Of a DNA stretch of 64,000 bases, positions 47,181 to 58,200 are shown piece after piece. Made by a program: the position numbers and the translations under genes. How positions within the stretch are numbered: the stretch's first letter is position 1; every line of letters starts with the position of its first letter. The stretch covers positions 2,724,795 to 2,788,794 of the forward strand of contig JANPYM010000003.1 of assembly GCA_025890175.1 (NCBI GenBank). Direction: 5' to 3'. Below the pieces are notes generated by a model. It was given only the letters and a program-made list of their open reading frames with translations, was not told the DNA's origin and made no database searches. This stretch comes from Ciborinia camelliae. Taxonomy: Eukaryota; Ascomycota; Leotiomycetes; Helotiales; Sclerotiniaceae.

Positions 47181-49316
47181 ATGCTTTTGGATATATTTCC
47201 TTACGTCATGGATATCATAACAGCTGTACACGCAGATTCTTCGTCGCCAACAGGTGCTAGAATTCCTCTGCAGCCAAGAACAACGTCGCCTCTATCGGCG
47301 CCAGTAAAGAATATTCGCCGCAAGGAATCTTTCATTAGACCGGTTGACTCTTCAGAAGAATCTCCGATGAGCTCTAACAATAATTCAATATTCGAAGCAT
47401 TTTTGTTTTCCAACAGCAATAGTGAGGATAGTGTATATAAATCTGATGCATTACCCTCCAAACAACTAGCTTGTGAAGTGTCTCCATCTAACGACGAAAA
47501 TATGAGGCAGCCATCAATCTCCACTCGATCCGAACCTATAACAATCACTGAGTTTCTCTATGGACATGGCACTGTCCTCGATACCATAACGGAACAAAAG
47601 AGCTATGGCACCATGCGTAGTATCGCTCGTACCAAATCAGCAGACGACATATCCACTATTCGTACTATTTCTCGTGCCAAATCTGCAGACGATCTATCCA
47701 CCATCCCACTTCTTGGTCACCGCGATAGCTTCATACTCGCCAAGGATTGCCCTCGACGCCAGCAGTCCTTCAGCCTTGACGATATATGGTCCATAAAGGA
47801 TTCCTATCATGACGCATGTGTCATGATCAATAAAGCTGCCCGACGCAGATTATCCATCCACGAAGTCTACGCAAAACCGAAAGAACCCCTTCTCGCACCT
47901 CCTGAGCGTCCCGATACACCTCCAGGATGCCCTAGTTGGACTGAAGCACAAAGACCTGGTCCACGCCAGCATTTAATTCCACCTCATACTCGTCTGCAAC
48001 GTCTCTTGAGAATGCCATCCTCGGGTCTCACTCTTTCGCCAACACCCTCGAGATCTTTCTTCACGGGTAGAGCAGTATCTGCACCTGGACTCACGCGTCT
48101 TCCCCCTAGATTTAGAGTCCCAAAAAGCGTTTACTCGGCTCTTGAAACCCATCCCTTCAGCAGTGCCCCCATTCATAAAACCGATTCCGAACCGCCTTTC
48201 GAAGCACCCCGTCCAATCCCTATCCCAATTGCAACCGAGCATCCCCGAACATCTTCAATCCCATCAGCAGCTCCAATAATAGCCCCAGCGTCTAAAGCCA
48301 AGGGGAAAGCAAAATCCAAACTCGTCCGCTTCACCCCCTCAGCCACAGCCCGGGATTCCGAAATGGTCAACCTACAACATGCTATGGAAGCCACCAGTTC
48401 GACGGCTCTTCACCCATTGACCGATAATTCCTTCAATGGCAATTCTTTACTAACCTTGAAATCAAATTGTCCGCATCGAAAGGGCAAACAACAAAGTATT
48501 AGTGAAGTGGATCTTAGGTTCAATTCGCCAATGAATGCTTACAATGTTTCGCGAAGCAACGAATATCTGCCCCTCGAATCCTCTAGTTCTATTCCACGTC
48601 TTACTCTCACACCCGATATTCGTGGCGTGGGTCATATGGGCGACTCATCCACCTCACTTCATCTGTTCGCCCAATCTCTCTCGAGATACTCAACCTCACT
48701 CGATGTCAATGATAGAGATAGAGATACAAGCACATCCATCTCTCCATCTCTAATCAGTGCTATGAACGCAGAATATACGAGTCGATCAGATGATATCGAC
48801 CTCGGAATCATCGATCTCGAGAATGAAAATCGTTCGAGTCAGAGCTATCACACGAGAAATAGTACACCATTGACATCCCGTCCTGCGAGCGCTGGGACAA
48901 GCCTTTCGAATGGAAACAGCTATTTTATGACCGGTGCATTGCATACACCGGAACCTGAGAGTCCGGGGCAACAGGCGGTACATGTGCCGATTGTGACAGG
49001 GGCGAGGATGATGGATGTTATAAGTCCTTCTTCGAGGATGGAGGAGAATGGAAATGCCAACTACGAGGATATCTATGGTGCAAGAACAGAAATGAAAAGA
49101 GATTTCGACGACAGCATTTGCTGGAAATGTAAACTCATCGATGCGAAAAGAAAGATGGAAAATTGGTTGGATAGGAGTGGTGAGTGGGTTTGCTTTGCTT
49201 GTTGTGGGAGGACTGAGGAGGGATGGGAGGATGTTCAGAGAGGGCTGGCAGGTGAGAGTGAGGCGGCGAGGTGGAGGAGGAATGTTTTGGGTCAGGTTCC
49301 AGGAGTGGCGATGTAA
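47181..49316 (+). CDS. Low-complexity hypothetical protein with C-terminal zinc-knuckle-like CxxC pairs
   Basis: Single-exon frame, 711 residues from the ATG at 47181 (a second ATG is at 47208; the frame is open a little further upstream without an ATG). Most of the protein is disordered and rich in Ser/Thr/Pro. A 15-residue unit is repeated twice in tandem (IARTKSADD / ISRAKSADD, 47616-47705), and further basophilic sites RRQQS and RRRLS follow. The only folded-looking part is the last 80 residues, with CWKCKLIDAKRK then EWVCFACCGRT, which can hold a zinc ion through two CxxC pairs, and a Trp/Arg-rich end. No family name is certain. It is probably a conserved ascomycete protein. Confidence 0.78.
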   Translation: MLLDIFPYVMDIITAVHADSSSPTGARIPLQPRTTSPLSAPVKNIRRKESFIRPVDSSEESPMSSNNNSIFEAFLFSNSNSEDSVYKSDALPSKQLACEVSPSNDENMRQPSISTRSEPITITEFLYGHGTVLDTITEQKSYGTMRSIARTKSADDISTIRTISRAKSADDLSTIPLLGHRDSFILAKDCPRRQQSFSLDDIWSIKDSYHDACVMINKAARRRLSIHEVYAKPKEPLLAPPERPDTPPGCPSWTEAQRPGPRQHLIPPHTRLQRLLRMPSSGLTLSPTPSRSFFTGRAVSAPGLTRLPPRFRVPKSVYSALETHPFSSAPIHKTDSEPPFEAPRPIPIPIATEHPRTSSIPSAAPIIAPASKAKGKAKSKLVRFTPSATARDSEMVNLQHAMEATSSTALHPLTDNSFNGNSLLTLKSNCPHRKGKQQSISEVDLRFNSPMNAYNVSRSNEYLPLESSSSIPRLTLTPDIRGVGHMGDSSTSLHLFAQSLSRYSTSLDVNDRDRDTSTSISPSLISAMNAEYTSRSDDIDLGIIDLENENRSSQSYHTRNSTPLTSRPASAGTSLSNGNSYFMTGALHTPEPESPGQQAVHVPIVTGARMMDVISPSSRMEENGNANYEDIYGARTEMKRDFDDSICWKCKLIDAKRKMENWLDRSGEWVCFACCGRTEEGWEDVQRGLAGESEAARWRRNVLGQVPGVAM

Positions 49317-50383
49317 AGGAAGGGAGTTTGAGGTGTGATGAGATGAGATGAAGAGGCTTCCGATAGAAATGGGGAATTGGTAAAATAGAAGGAGGCAGTT
49401 GGTAAGTGTGGCGATGGAATAATGATGGAGAAAGAGAATATGCACCAGGAAAATCAAAGTGTGAAAAAACTGAAAGTCATTGGTTTTGCCTTGGTTTTTG
49501 GTTAATATAATTATCATCCCTCTGATATCGATATTGATATTGATATTGATATCGATATCAATAATAACTTTAGCATTCATTGGAATATCCACATTGCACT
49601 CTTTTTAATGGTATAATAGGTATACAGTAGACTTATTCTAGTATACATACTCTACAGTTCTTTTCTACCGACTCAAATCAATCCTCTACAGTACTATGAT
49701 CGATCGTGTGGCTGAACGGAGTCATATCGCCTTTTACTTTACCTTGATGCATTTTTTAGCTGTTAGCTTTTCTCGCCCCTGCATTTATGATCGATGATAT
49801 ATGTACCTAGTTCTGCACTAAACTAGTGATATCTACTAAAACACAACTGCGGCTCCGCCAAAGGGGGTAGAAGCGAGAGATTCGTTTCAAGTTCCCATTC
49901 CGTAAACTGTTTCTTTTGGGTTTACTTTATTCCCTCTCGAATTTACAGGTGGTGAGCTGGTTTGTTCGTGGCATGGAACTTTCTCGCGCTTCGTTTTCAT
50001 CTCTCTCTATTCCTCTTTTGGCTTTTGTATAGATTTTCTGAGGAGGGACTCCCTTTAGCTTGCCCATCTTACTCTGTTTAGTGCTTAGCCCGTTGATATC
50101 GAGCTTTTCCTGGATTGAAAATGATAGGTGGTGGAGTAGGATATCATAGGAGGTGGTAGAGATGGGAATGAGAGGAGATTGAGTCGAGGGGCGGGAGAGG
50201 TACCACTTGTAGGGAATTTTGAGGGAATTGTTGAATGTGATAAAAGGCAATATAACTCCATTCAACTACCTCGAAGCCTTAATCCCATGCTGAATAACCT
50301 GGAGATCATTCATTATATGATTGTATTATATGCACTGAAATTATTTTCACACTGCCCAAACGCCCCCATAAATCACCACCATT
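49317..50383. other. 1.1-kb intergenic region
   Basis: Convergent 3' sides. It contains a GATATT/GATATC tract at 49524-49560, itself partly palindromic. The minus frame at 49927-50265 has no supporting features. Confidence 0.5.
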
Positions 50384-51544
50384 TTACATCTCATGAATAT
50401 GTTGCCTCGGAGCATAGTACCACTTCCTATCCACATTTGGATTCCAACCTGGGTCCATTTCCTGCAGTGGACGCTCCACTGATAATTCGCTCGCCGGCTG
50501 ATCATGACGAATTGGGGGTGGATAAATTTCTGTAGAATCTATTTCTTTTATTATATTTGGTGTGGTATCTGATGCGGTATTCGCATTCTTTTTCCGTCGC
50601 TGTGTAAAGAGGAATAGAGCAGCTCCGAGACCGAGAATTACGATGGCAGCAGCGACACCTATGCCGGCCGCAAGAGCAGGTGATGTACCGGTAGATTTTG
50701 CCGTGGTTGGTGAAGTTGAGAATGGGGGCGAGGAGGGGAAAGAAGAGGAAGAGGGGGTGGTAGAGTCTAATACTTTTGTGCTGACCACGCCACTTGTGGA
50801 TGGACTCGCGATGGCAGTCGAGGTAATCGATGCTGTGTTTGATGAAGTTTGTGTAACACTGGTCATGGAAGCGAAAACCGCATCATCAATGTTCCATCCG
50901 TTTATATGTTCTCCGTGGACGAGTACTGTTTCGCTGACTGTTAAGCTTGTGGGTTGGTAGATGCCGCCGGTGGGTATTTGGTAATTGAGAATGTCACCGG
51001 AGGTGAGAGTGGACATGCATTGGGTAGGATAGTCATGGGGGTTATGGGATGGAAGTAGAACGGATAGTTTGTAGTCGCTGAATAAATATGTTAGTGATTG
51101 CGTTTTTGCTTCATGAAATAAATTGCATAGGTAGGACGAGTAACACATTGTGCGTACATACGTAGGACAACAGAAGACCTGTGTAACTCCAGGACTATGA
51201 ACAGAGGTTGCTACTGTGCTATATGCGGCGGGGCAATTGAATGTTGGACCCAAAGATATTGTAGCACTCGATGGCTCGAACCACCAAGACACCATTTCAT
51301 TTGCAAAACATCTAGGAGAACCGGTATCAAGAACAGCTTGATATAAGGGATCCCATCCAAAAACTTTTCCCGCGTCCTTTCCGCTACCAACGTACACTAG
51401 ACTCGAACATGCTGCTGTGGAAGGCCATGCTGTAGATAGTGGCAGCCAAGTCGTGGTTAAAGAACCCGAGGTTTGGAGAATTTGATCAGAAAAGATTGTG
51501 GAAGTCATCAGAATAAAGAGCGTCGTAGATTGCAGAAGTTTCAA
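50384..51544 (-). CDS. Single-pass membrane protein with cysteine-rich ectodomain (paralogue A)
   Basis: Two exons on the minus strand: 51544-51162 and 51077-50384; 358 residues. Residues 1-19 are a signal peptide. The ectodomain (about 25-185) has spaced cysteines: one in STAACSSL, one in SPRCF, one in TFNCP, the pair FCCPTDY across the splice junction and one in TQCM. A Ser/Thr-rich stalk of about 60 residues follows, then a transmembrane helix near 262-286, a QRRKK stop-transfer and a 67-residue cytosolic tail. This is the layout of fungal wall-stress sensors or adhesion-type surface proteins, but the ectodomain is not a WSC domain I recognise. The 84-nt intron has no in-frame stop, so the unspliced frame also reads through. 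The same ectodomain occurs at 53509-54550. Confidence 0.83.
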   Translation of the reverse strand: MKLLQSTTLFILMTSTIFSDQILQTSGSLTTTWLPLSTAWPSTAACSSLVYVGSGKDAGKVFGWDPLYQAVLDTGSPRCFANEMVSWWFEPSSATISLGPTFNCPAAYSTVATSVHSPGVTQVFCCPTYVRTMCYSSYLCNLFHEAKTQSLTYLFSDYKLSVLLPSHNPHDYPTQCMSTLTSGDILNYQIPTGGIYQPTSLTVSETVLVHGEHINGWNIDDAVFASMTSVTQTSSNTASITSTAIASPSTSGVVSTKVLDSTTPSSSSFPSSPPFSTSPTTAKSTGTSPALAAGIGVAAAIVILGLGAALFLFTQRRKKNANTASDTTPNIIKEIDSTEIYPPPIRHDQPASELSVERPLQEMDPGWNPNVDRKWYYAPRQHIHEM

Positions 51545-52036
51545 TCATTGATTAATTGTCTTAAAAATAGAGAAACAAAAGAGAGTGTGTCCGAAAACAT
51601 GAGGAACAAAAAACCATAAAAGATGAAAAGGCCCAGGGCGTATAAGCTTCAATAAGCAAGAATAAACAGTAGGATTAAATACAACATCATCAGGAACGTA
51701 AATAAAACTTTAAAATTAGATTCAAATATACGCAGATCTATGTTATACAGATTGCAGAGCTCTTTACGGAGAATAAGCATGGGGCTGATCTGGTGTTGCT
51801 GCTGATACCAAGTGCTTACGGTGATAAACCTGATACAAATAGAATCCTTCGAATAACTGTGGTGGGGTCCAGAAAACCTCTCTCGAGCCTGTATTCATTT
51901 GATCGTAGAAGCATGCATGTTGAATAGATACTAATCCATTTAATATGCGTTCTAATTCGATGTTACATGCCGGTATGTTATTGCAATTTCCTTTTTCTTG
52001 TCATAGCAAAGGAAGGCTTTTCGAAGAATAAGGAGG

Positions 52037-52070
<34 letters not shown>

Positions 52071-53508
52071 TATATATATATATATATATTAGGCTCTCCC
52101 CCTTGACTGAGCCATATGACTTGCATCGGCGGCTATCCAGATAAAATATACTTCTGATGAAAGATTCCGTAGCAGTCTTATAGTACCTATGGACAGCAAA
52201 CGAGATAATCGTTTTGATTGGATGAAAATCAAATTACGCTAGCTAGCCCCGATATTCAACCGAGAGCTTACTGTACCGGGAGTTGTACTTCTCGAAATCT
52301 TCATGCTTTATTGAATCAAGTTTGGAGGAAAGGAATTCACCAACGACTATACCTACCAATTACACGTCTCGAGCCCTCAAAATGAGAGTTGTGACATTCA
52401 CAAAGTGGTCTCGAAGAGTTGTTCTACCGTTTTTGGAGCTTGCTGTTTGCTCATCATGGCTTGTCCTCATCAACGAAAGTGGAAAACCCCCCCTTAAATT
52501 GCGTTGGAAGACAGCCGCTGGTGGAGTATGATTTGGTCCCTTCTTCACTTAGCTAACCATATTGGAATTCTGGTTATAGTATTGACGGTACATCAAGCAA
52601 TCTTAGGACCTATTGATGGCCATCCAAACCCCTGAAATGCCATGCCATATTCATCACAAGTCACGGCAATGTCGTGAAACCAGACGGGCACCCACGGCTG
52701 GGAATGGAAGATAATAGAATTCCTAGGCTTGGGAATGTTTTCCTGCCAGATGATCCAACGCTTGAACTGATGGCCTGATTGCTTTTATGAGACCAAGAAG
52801 AAATTGTGTGGGGATGGATGGGTTCGCGGTTCTTGAATTTGGTATATAAATGGGGGTCCATGTAACAAGTTGGCTGTATGGGACGACCCGACCCTAAAAT
52901 GATACATGCGACTTCCTCTATATTTCCTGAAACACACACCAAGCACTGAACTGAAATTGAGGTTCAATACCTGGAAAAGGGGTGCCAGGGTGTTCCTTTT
53001 GGTTTTTTTCATATCCTCTAATTTGCTTGGAGGGTGTGATTGGGGGTTAAATAGTGTACCGGCCCCGCCACACGGAGAATTCAACATGAAACCAGCATTA
53101 CTTCCAATGGTACACCATAGTCGCAGAACATCAAAATTGTTTGATGAAACAATCAAAGGGACATTTCTTCTTCCATGTCACCTTCATATTCCTAAACGGT
53201 TGAGAATTCCCATGATTGGAACAATCTACTTCGTGGGTAAATCAATGTTTTTTTTTAGCGTTTGGAAGATGCCTGGAAATGCAAGTACCACCCCAGATGC
53301 ATGATCCTGCTTCAAAGTGTTGTGGTTGTAGTAGCTTCACAATGGACGATACCAAGTTGAGAAATGCGCAAAGATTTTATATACATCTTGTATGCTATAG
53401 GAACATACTATGTCTACTTGAGAAGGCTCTTACTTCACTACATGTACTACCCTTGATCTAAAATCGAATCAAATTAGATAGTAATATTGGGTAACGCTCG
53501 AAATTCAA
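51545..53508. other. 2-kb intergenic region between the divergent paralogues
   Basis: A GA/TA microsatellite lies at 52041-52090. A plus-strand frame of 132 codons at 52906-53304 lacks recognisable features. Short frames at 52283-52548 are likewise unsupported. The region should hold both promoters. Confidence 0.45.
52041..52090. repeat. (GA)n(TA)n microsatellite
   Basis: About 30 bases of GA repeat run straight into about 20 bases of TA repeat. Confidence 0.9.
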
Positions 53509-54550
53509 ATGCCTACGACCTCATTCAATGGCCAGCTGGTTTTTGCCACAACCAGTACTTCTTGGTACTACATTCCTGGTGACACTAGGCCATACTACAC
53601 ATTTTTCACGACTACAACGAGCTTCCTGCCTCTTACTTCAGCATGGACGTCAATCGAATCTTGTTCCAATCTCATACTAAGGGTCTCAGGGAACTTTCAT
53701 GTATTTAATCCCGCGTTTGGTATTTACATACAGTCGGTTCCATGTCTACCTCCAGAAGCTACGGCTCTATGGCAAAATGCCTTTAATTTGGCAACGCAAA
53801 CGCAAATAACCCTTGGTCCAAAATTTGCATGTCCCTCAGCCTATACAACAGCTTCAACCATAACATCTAAAGGTCTTGTGGCTGAAACACAGGTATTGTG
53901 CTGCCCATCGTAAGTTTTATTTTCCACCAAGCATTTGCATGCAGCAGAGTCTGATATTATCCATCAGATATTTCACAAACTTCGGGAGCGGTGCTGCTTC
54001 ATTCTGCACACAACCGTTTCCCTCGCAACAATGTGCATCGTTCCTATTTCCTGGTGTGGTACTATCGTATTGGGCTCCAAGTGGATCTATTTGGGTTCAC
54101 ACAACCACCACTATAGGTGATGACAGTAACATCTATGGCTACCCAATCTATGGGTTGATACAATCACCAGAATTCTCTGTATCTATTTTCAGCACACAAT
54201 ATAGTGCAGTCACCTCTACGATACAATTATCAATCAACTCTACCCAGATGCCTTCTCCCTCGTCAGATTTGTCAAATTCACCACCCCGATCTGGCATATC
54301 CCAAGGAGCAGTCGCTATGATAGCGTCAAGCATCGCCTTGTTCTTCATACTTCTATCTTTGGCAATCTATTTACTATGGCGACGACGTTATACAATAAAA
54401 TCACATCATCAAGAATTAACCAACTCCAATATACCAATAGCTGAAGAATTGGACGGGCAGCCGAGATCCGAGATGGAGGATGCGACTAGACTTCGACGTA
54501 TTGGAAGTGTTATTGCACCAAGATTCGAGCCCGTAGAGATGCCAGGCTGA
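53509..54550 (+). CDS. Single-pass membrane protein, paralogue B of the cysteine-rich family
   Basis: Exons 53509-53909 and 53968-54550, 58-nt intron (GTAAGT...CATCAG); 327 residues. The ectodomain aligns by eye with paralogue A: FLPLTSAWTSIESCSN against WLPLSTAWPSTAACSS, ITLGPKFACPSAY against ISLGPTFNCPAAY, and QVLCCPS against QVFCCPT, with the intron at the same place (after CCP). A membrane helix lies near 247-270, followed by WRRRY and a 57-residue tail. Unlike paralogue A, the frame starts without a clear signal peptide, and an in-frame stop lies about 25-30 bases upstream. A first exon encoding the signal may have been missed, or it may be lost. The Ser/Thr stalk is short. Function unknown; surface location inferred. 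Confidence 0.75.
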
Positions 54551-55204
54551 TCATCGATGCTCACCAACTTTCGGAATTAGCAAGCCGGAAGCCCCAATGG
54601 ATAGGAGACGTCTATTTAGGCAATCATGCCCAAAGAGGGGGCATTTTTGTATATCTGATACAGGTAGTCCATATTGTCAAAATCACATAGGCACTGTGGA
54701 ATATCGTGCATTTAATGCAACATTCTGTTGTTTATACCGGCTAGTTCTGGGATAGCCTCTCCTAACATTGTTAAGAGGGAAACCCAATAAGATCACAAGA
54801 TTGAATTTCATATTAGGGATAAGAGGAAGTATTCCAGCTGTGGAACAGATTTCAAATAACTCTTTTTAAGATGGATGTGTGAGAGTTTGAGTTCAATATC
54901 CGGCTTCATCCGAATGTTTATTCATTTTATTGTCATTTCAATGTTCTGATTCATCTCAATGTTCAAATTTGTTTGAACATTCAACAGTATCACCAGCTTG
55001 ATCCGAACAATATATAAATTTACAACAGTTACCTAACTAATGAATGAAAAACTCGCATAAATTCAAAATGGTACTATATTGCATTTCTAGGTCCCCTAAG
55101 CAGAGAGGGTATTTCCAATAAAAACCGAGAAAAGTATTGCTCTGTCAACATGTCATTTGAAAGCATTCTGAGGTATGCCATAGCGAAGATTTGAGACTAA
55201 CGCC
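54551..55204. other. Intergenic between convergent genes
   Basis: 654 bases, AT-rich, no supported frame. No immunity-type gene is seen next to the RHS gene's 3' end. A FAAC(A/G)TTCAA-like repeat of GTTTGAACATTCAA type is visible near 54940-54990. Confidence 0.5.
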
Positions 55205-58200
55205 TCAAGAATGGCCCCCTACTTGGAGGATAGTAATTTCCCGACTCTTCTTGTCTATAAGAAACGAAATTCTATCGCCTTGAGAGGTCCTGATTTCATA
55301 CTGTGGCGGTTTTGCCCCTTTAAACTGCGTAAAGTTCATATCACCTGCCCTATCAGCCGCTTGTCTAGGAGAAAGTCTCTCCTCCCGGACCATCCTACGG
55401 AAATCGATAAACTTTTGCGATGCTGGACCATTTTTACCTCCGACATTCGGTAGGTTTTTCGCTTGAATCCAAGTCCAGGGCTCTCTACTTTCGATTTCCT
55501 CAATTTTGGCCTTCATTACCGCCAAATCTTTATTGAAAAGTTTTCTGTCCGCGGCACTCATCTTACTCCACTCATTGGCTTTTGCGAACTGGTCAAATTG
55601 ATCCGCCTGTAATTGAAATCGTTTAAAAGAACGCACGGTGCCCATTTGGCTAGGCATAACGGGTTTCCCCCCTGCAACGCGTAACTTCTCGGCACCGACA
55701 AGCAACTGTTCGAGCTTCTCACTAACCGACTTGAAAGCTTTCTTTGCCCCCAAAGACAGACCTCTCCCGACCATATTGCCCACACCACCGAAGAGTGCAT
55801 CACTTCCGACACTCTGAAAGTCAGGCACTCGTCCCGCGGCAACATCATACACAGCGCCTGTTCCTATGTCAGATGCAACTGCAACGGCAAGATCGACACC
55901 GACTTCGATTGCTATTGAGGCACCATCCGTGAGGATACCTGCCAAAACACTCAAAGCTAATCCGACGATAGCTTGTGCCAGATTTCGCCAGTTGATCTGA
56001 ATACCAAATACGCTGAAGTGTCCTGTGGGATCTACTCGGTTGATTGGGTCACCAGAACAATAGGCATAGGAGTTGATATCGCCGGAGGCAAAGGGGCTCC
56101 AGGAGTCTGGGCTGTGGAAACGCATCAGAACGGGATTGTACACGCGATAGCCATTACCGAGATGATACCAGCCTGTAACGGGGTCTTTCCACTGTCCGTT
56201 CCATCCGATAGCAGAAGATTGAGATTGAGTGGGTCTACAGAAGCCATAAGGAGTATAGACTTGGCTGTGGATTTGAGAGGGGTTGTTTGTGTCCAGCCAG
56301 GCGAGAGTAGATTGGTGAATATCGGAAGCCCAGAGCTGAGTGGAAGTCTGTTCACTCTGCTGCAGGATTTGTCCCCAGTGTTGATCTCCGCTGGAGACAT
56401 AGCTGATCTTAGTGCCTCCATTGGTAGCGGCAACTAGTGTATCTCCTCGGTAGTGAAGATAATGATCTGAATTGCCGGGTATCTTCTGACTAAGTAGTCT
56501 GCCATGGGAATCGTAGTAATACTGACACAGAATTGTCTGGTTTTTATCGCGTACAGCCTTTAGGATACCCGAGGTGTTATATTCCTGCAAGATTGGAAAG
56601 TCAGTAACCGACTATCAAGGAAAGGTTTTGGAGTAAATTAAGGAAAAGAGGAATGAAAGCTATATTGGAAAGAAAAAGGTTAAGATTTGAGGAAATACAA
56701 AAGTGGAATTTGAGATCGAGGAATATAATTAGGGTTTAAAAATGAAGGATAGATTAAGCATACTAGAATGTGACCCTGTTCATCGCGCGTCAAACACCCG
56801 TTGTCATCATACTCAAGTTCGATATGCGGACTTTCGTCTGGATGCGTGTTCGTGATTAGAATGAGCTGGCAAGGATCGTTATCAGAATACGTGTAGCCAG
56901 TGATGTTCTGACTACCATCTTGAAAGTGGGTAGTGACCTGCTTCAAACCCCCAATTTCCGTGAATGTATACTGCTGATGGAGTATATGGCGTCCATGCTC
57001 ATCAATTGGAAGTTGGCTTCCTTGAGCTTCATAGTCAAATAGCCGGCCCATACTGTCATACTGGAAGGTTTCCTGCCGGATTAGACTCTCGTTGCCGTCC
57101 TTCAGCTTTCGGACTTTGACTCTGTTTTCCGTGTCATACTCCTCCTGGCTCAAGCTATACAACAAGGTGGAGCCTTGGAAGACTGTACGCTTGGTCTCGC
57201 GTCCAAAGTCATCGTACTTTAACACCGTCTTTAGACTTGTATCTTTCTTGGTATCATGCACGATGCTTTGTGCAAGGCGGTTCCCATCATCGTAATCAAG
57301 TGTGATGGTCAATGGCCCTTGCGACAGCTGTTTAAGTCTTCCATAATCATCGTAATTGAGCATTTGGTCTTGACCATGGACATCAGTATAATCTTGAAGC
57401 CTCCCATTCATGGAGTACGAATACTTTGTCGAGAACTTTGTCTCCCCTCCTTGACCAATGGCAATGCTTTCAGACTTTACCAAACCCGAGGGCAGATACT
57501 TTAACTCCTCTGTACAGTAAGTATTCTTGCTCTCCCACACTTCTGCTGTTTGCGGGTTGTACTGATAGCTGCACGGGTCATCACTGGTGGTTAATTCCTT
57601 CAGTGCGTAGTTCAGAGCTTTCTCGTAAACCAAATGTGCCTTATCTTTCTTAGGCGTCGTGATGTCACTAGGCTTTGGCGAGCTCCCCTCATAAGAAATG
57701 AGAGTTTTACGGTTGGCTACTTGCCGACTCTCTGCACGACTCAATCCGTCGAAAGGCTGTTGACCCAGAGTAATACCTGATACCTGGATAGACTCAGGCA
57801 GCGGATCGGTACTGTGACCTGCGTATTGAGTCTTTGCGATGCGACTGTCTGGCCAAGTTGTTTGGCTCACACGATTGAAGCAATCGTAGATGTACCGGGT
57901 GGTATGCTCAAGACTGTCTTTTTCTTGGATCTTTCGACCCAAACCGTCATTGGTGTAGTTAATACTGCTATAAATGCTACCGTTTGCATTCAACAGCGCC
58001 GTTTGAATAAGATAATCTGAGGATTCAAAGGAGGCAGTCTTTTGCCCTTGGTCCTTAATCCCCTCCGTGTACGTCTGCGCAATTGGATCCGTTACTGCGA
58101 AAGTGATGACACCATTACTATCCGTCACCCTGCAAACCTGACCCCAGTCATTATATTCGTATTTGTGGCTGGAGGACTGTTTCTTGGGTCCGCCTGAAGC

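Noticed and set aside
48786..49592. 268-codon minus-strand frame
   Set aside because: Antisense of the 3' end of the 47181-49316 gene plus the GATATT repeat.
52906..53304. 132-codon plus-strand frame upstream of membrane paralogue B
   Set aside because: Mixed composition without signal peptide or motif, and no splice path into the 53509 frame was found.
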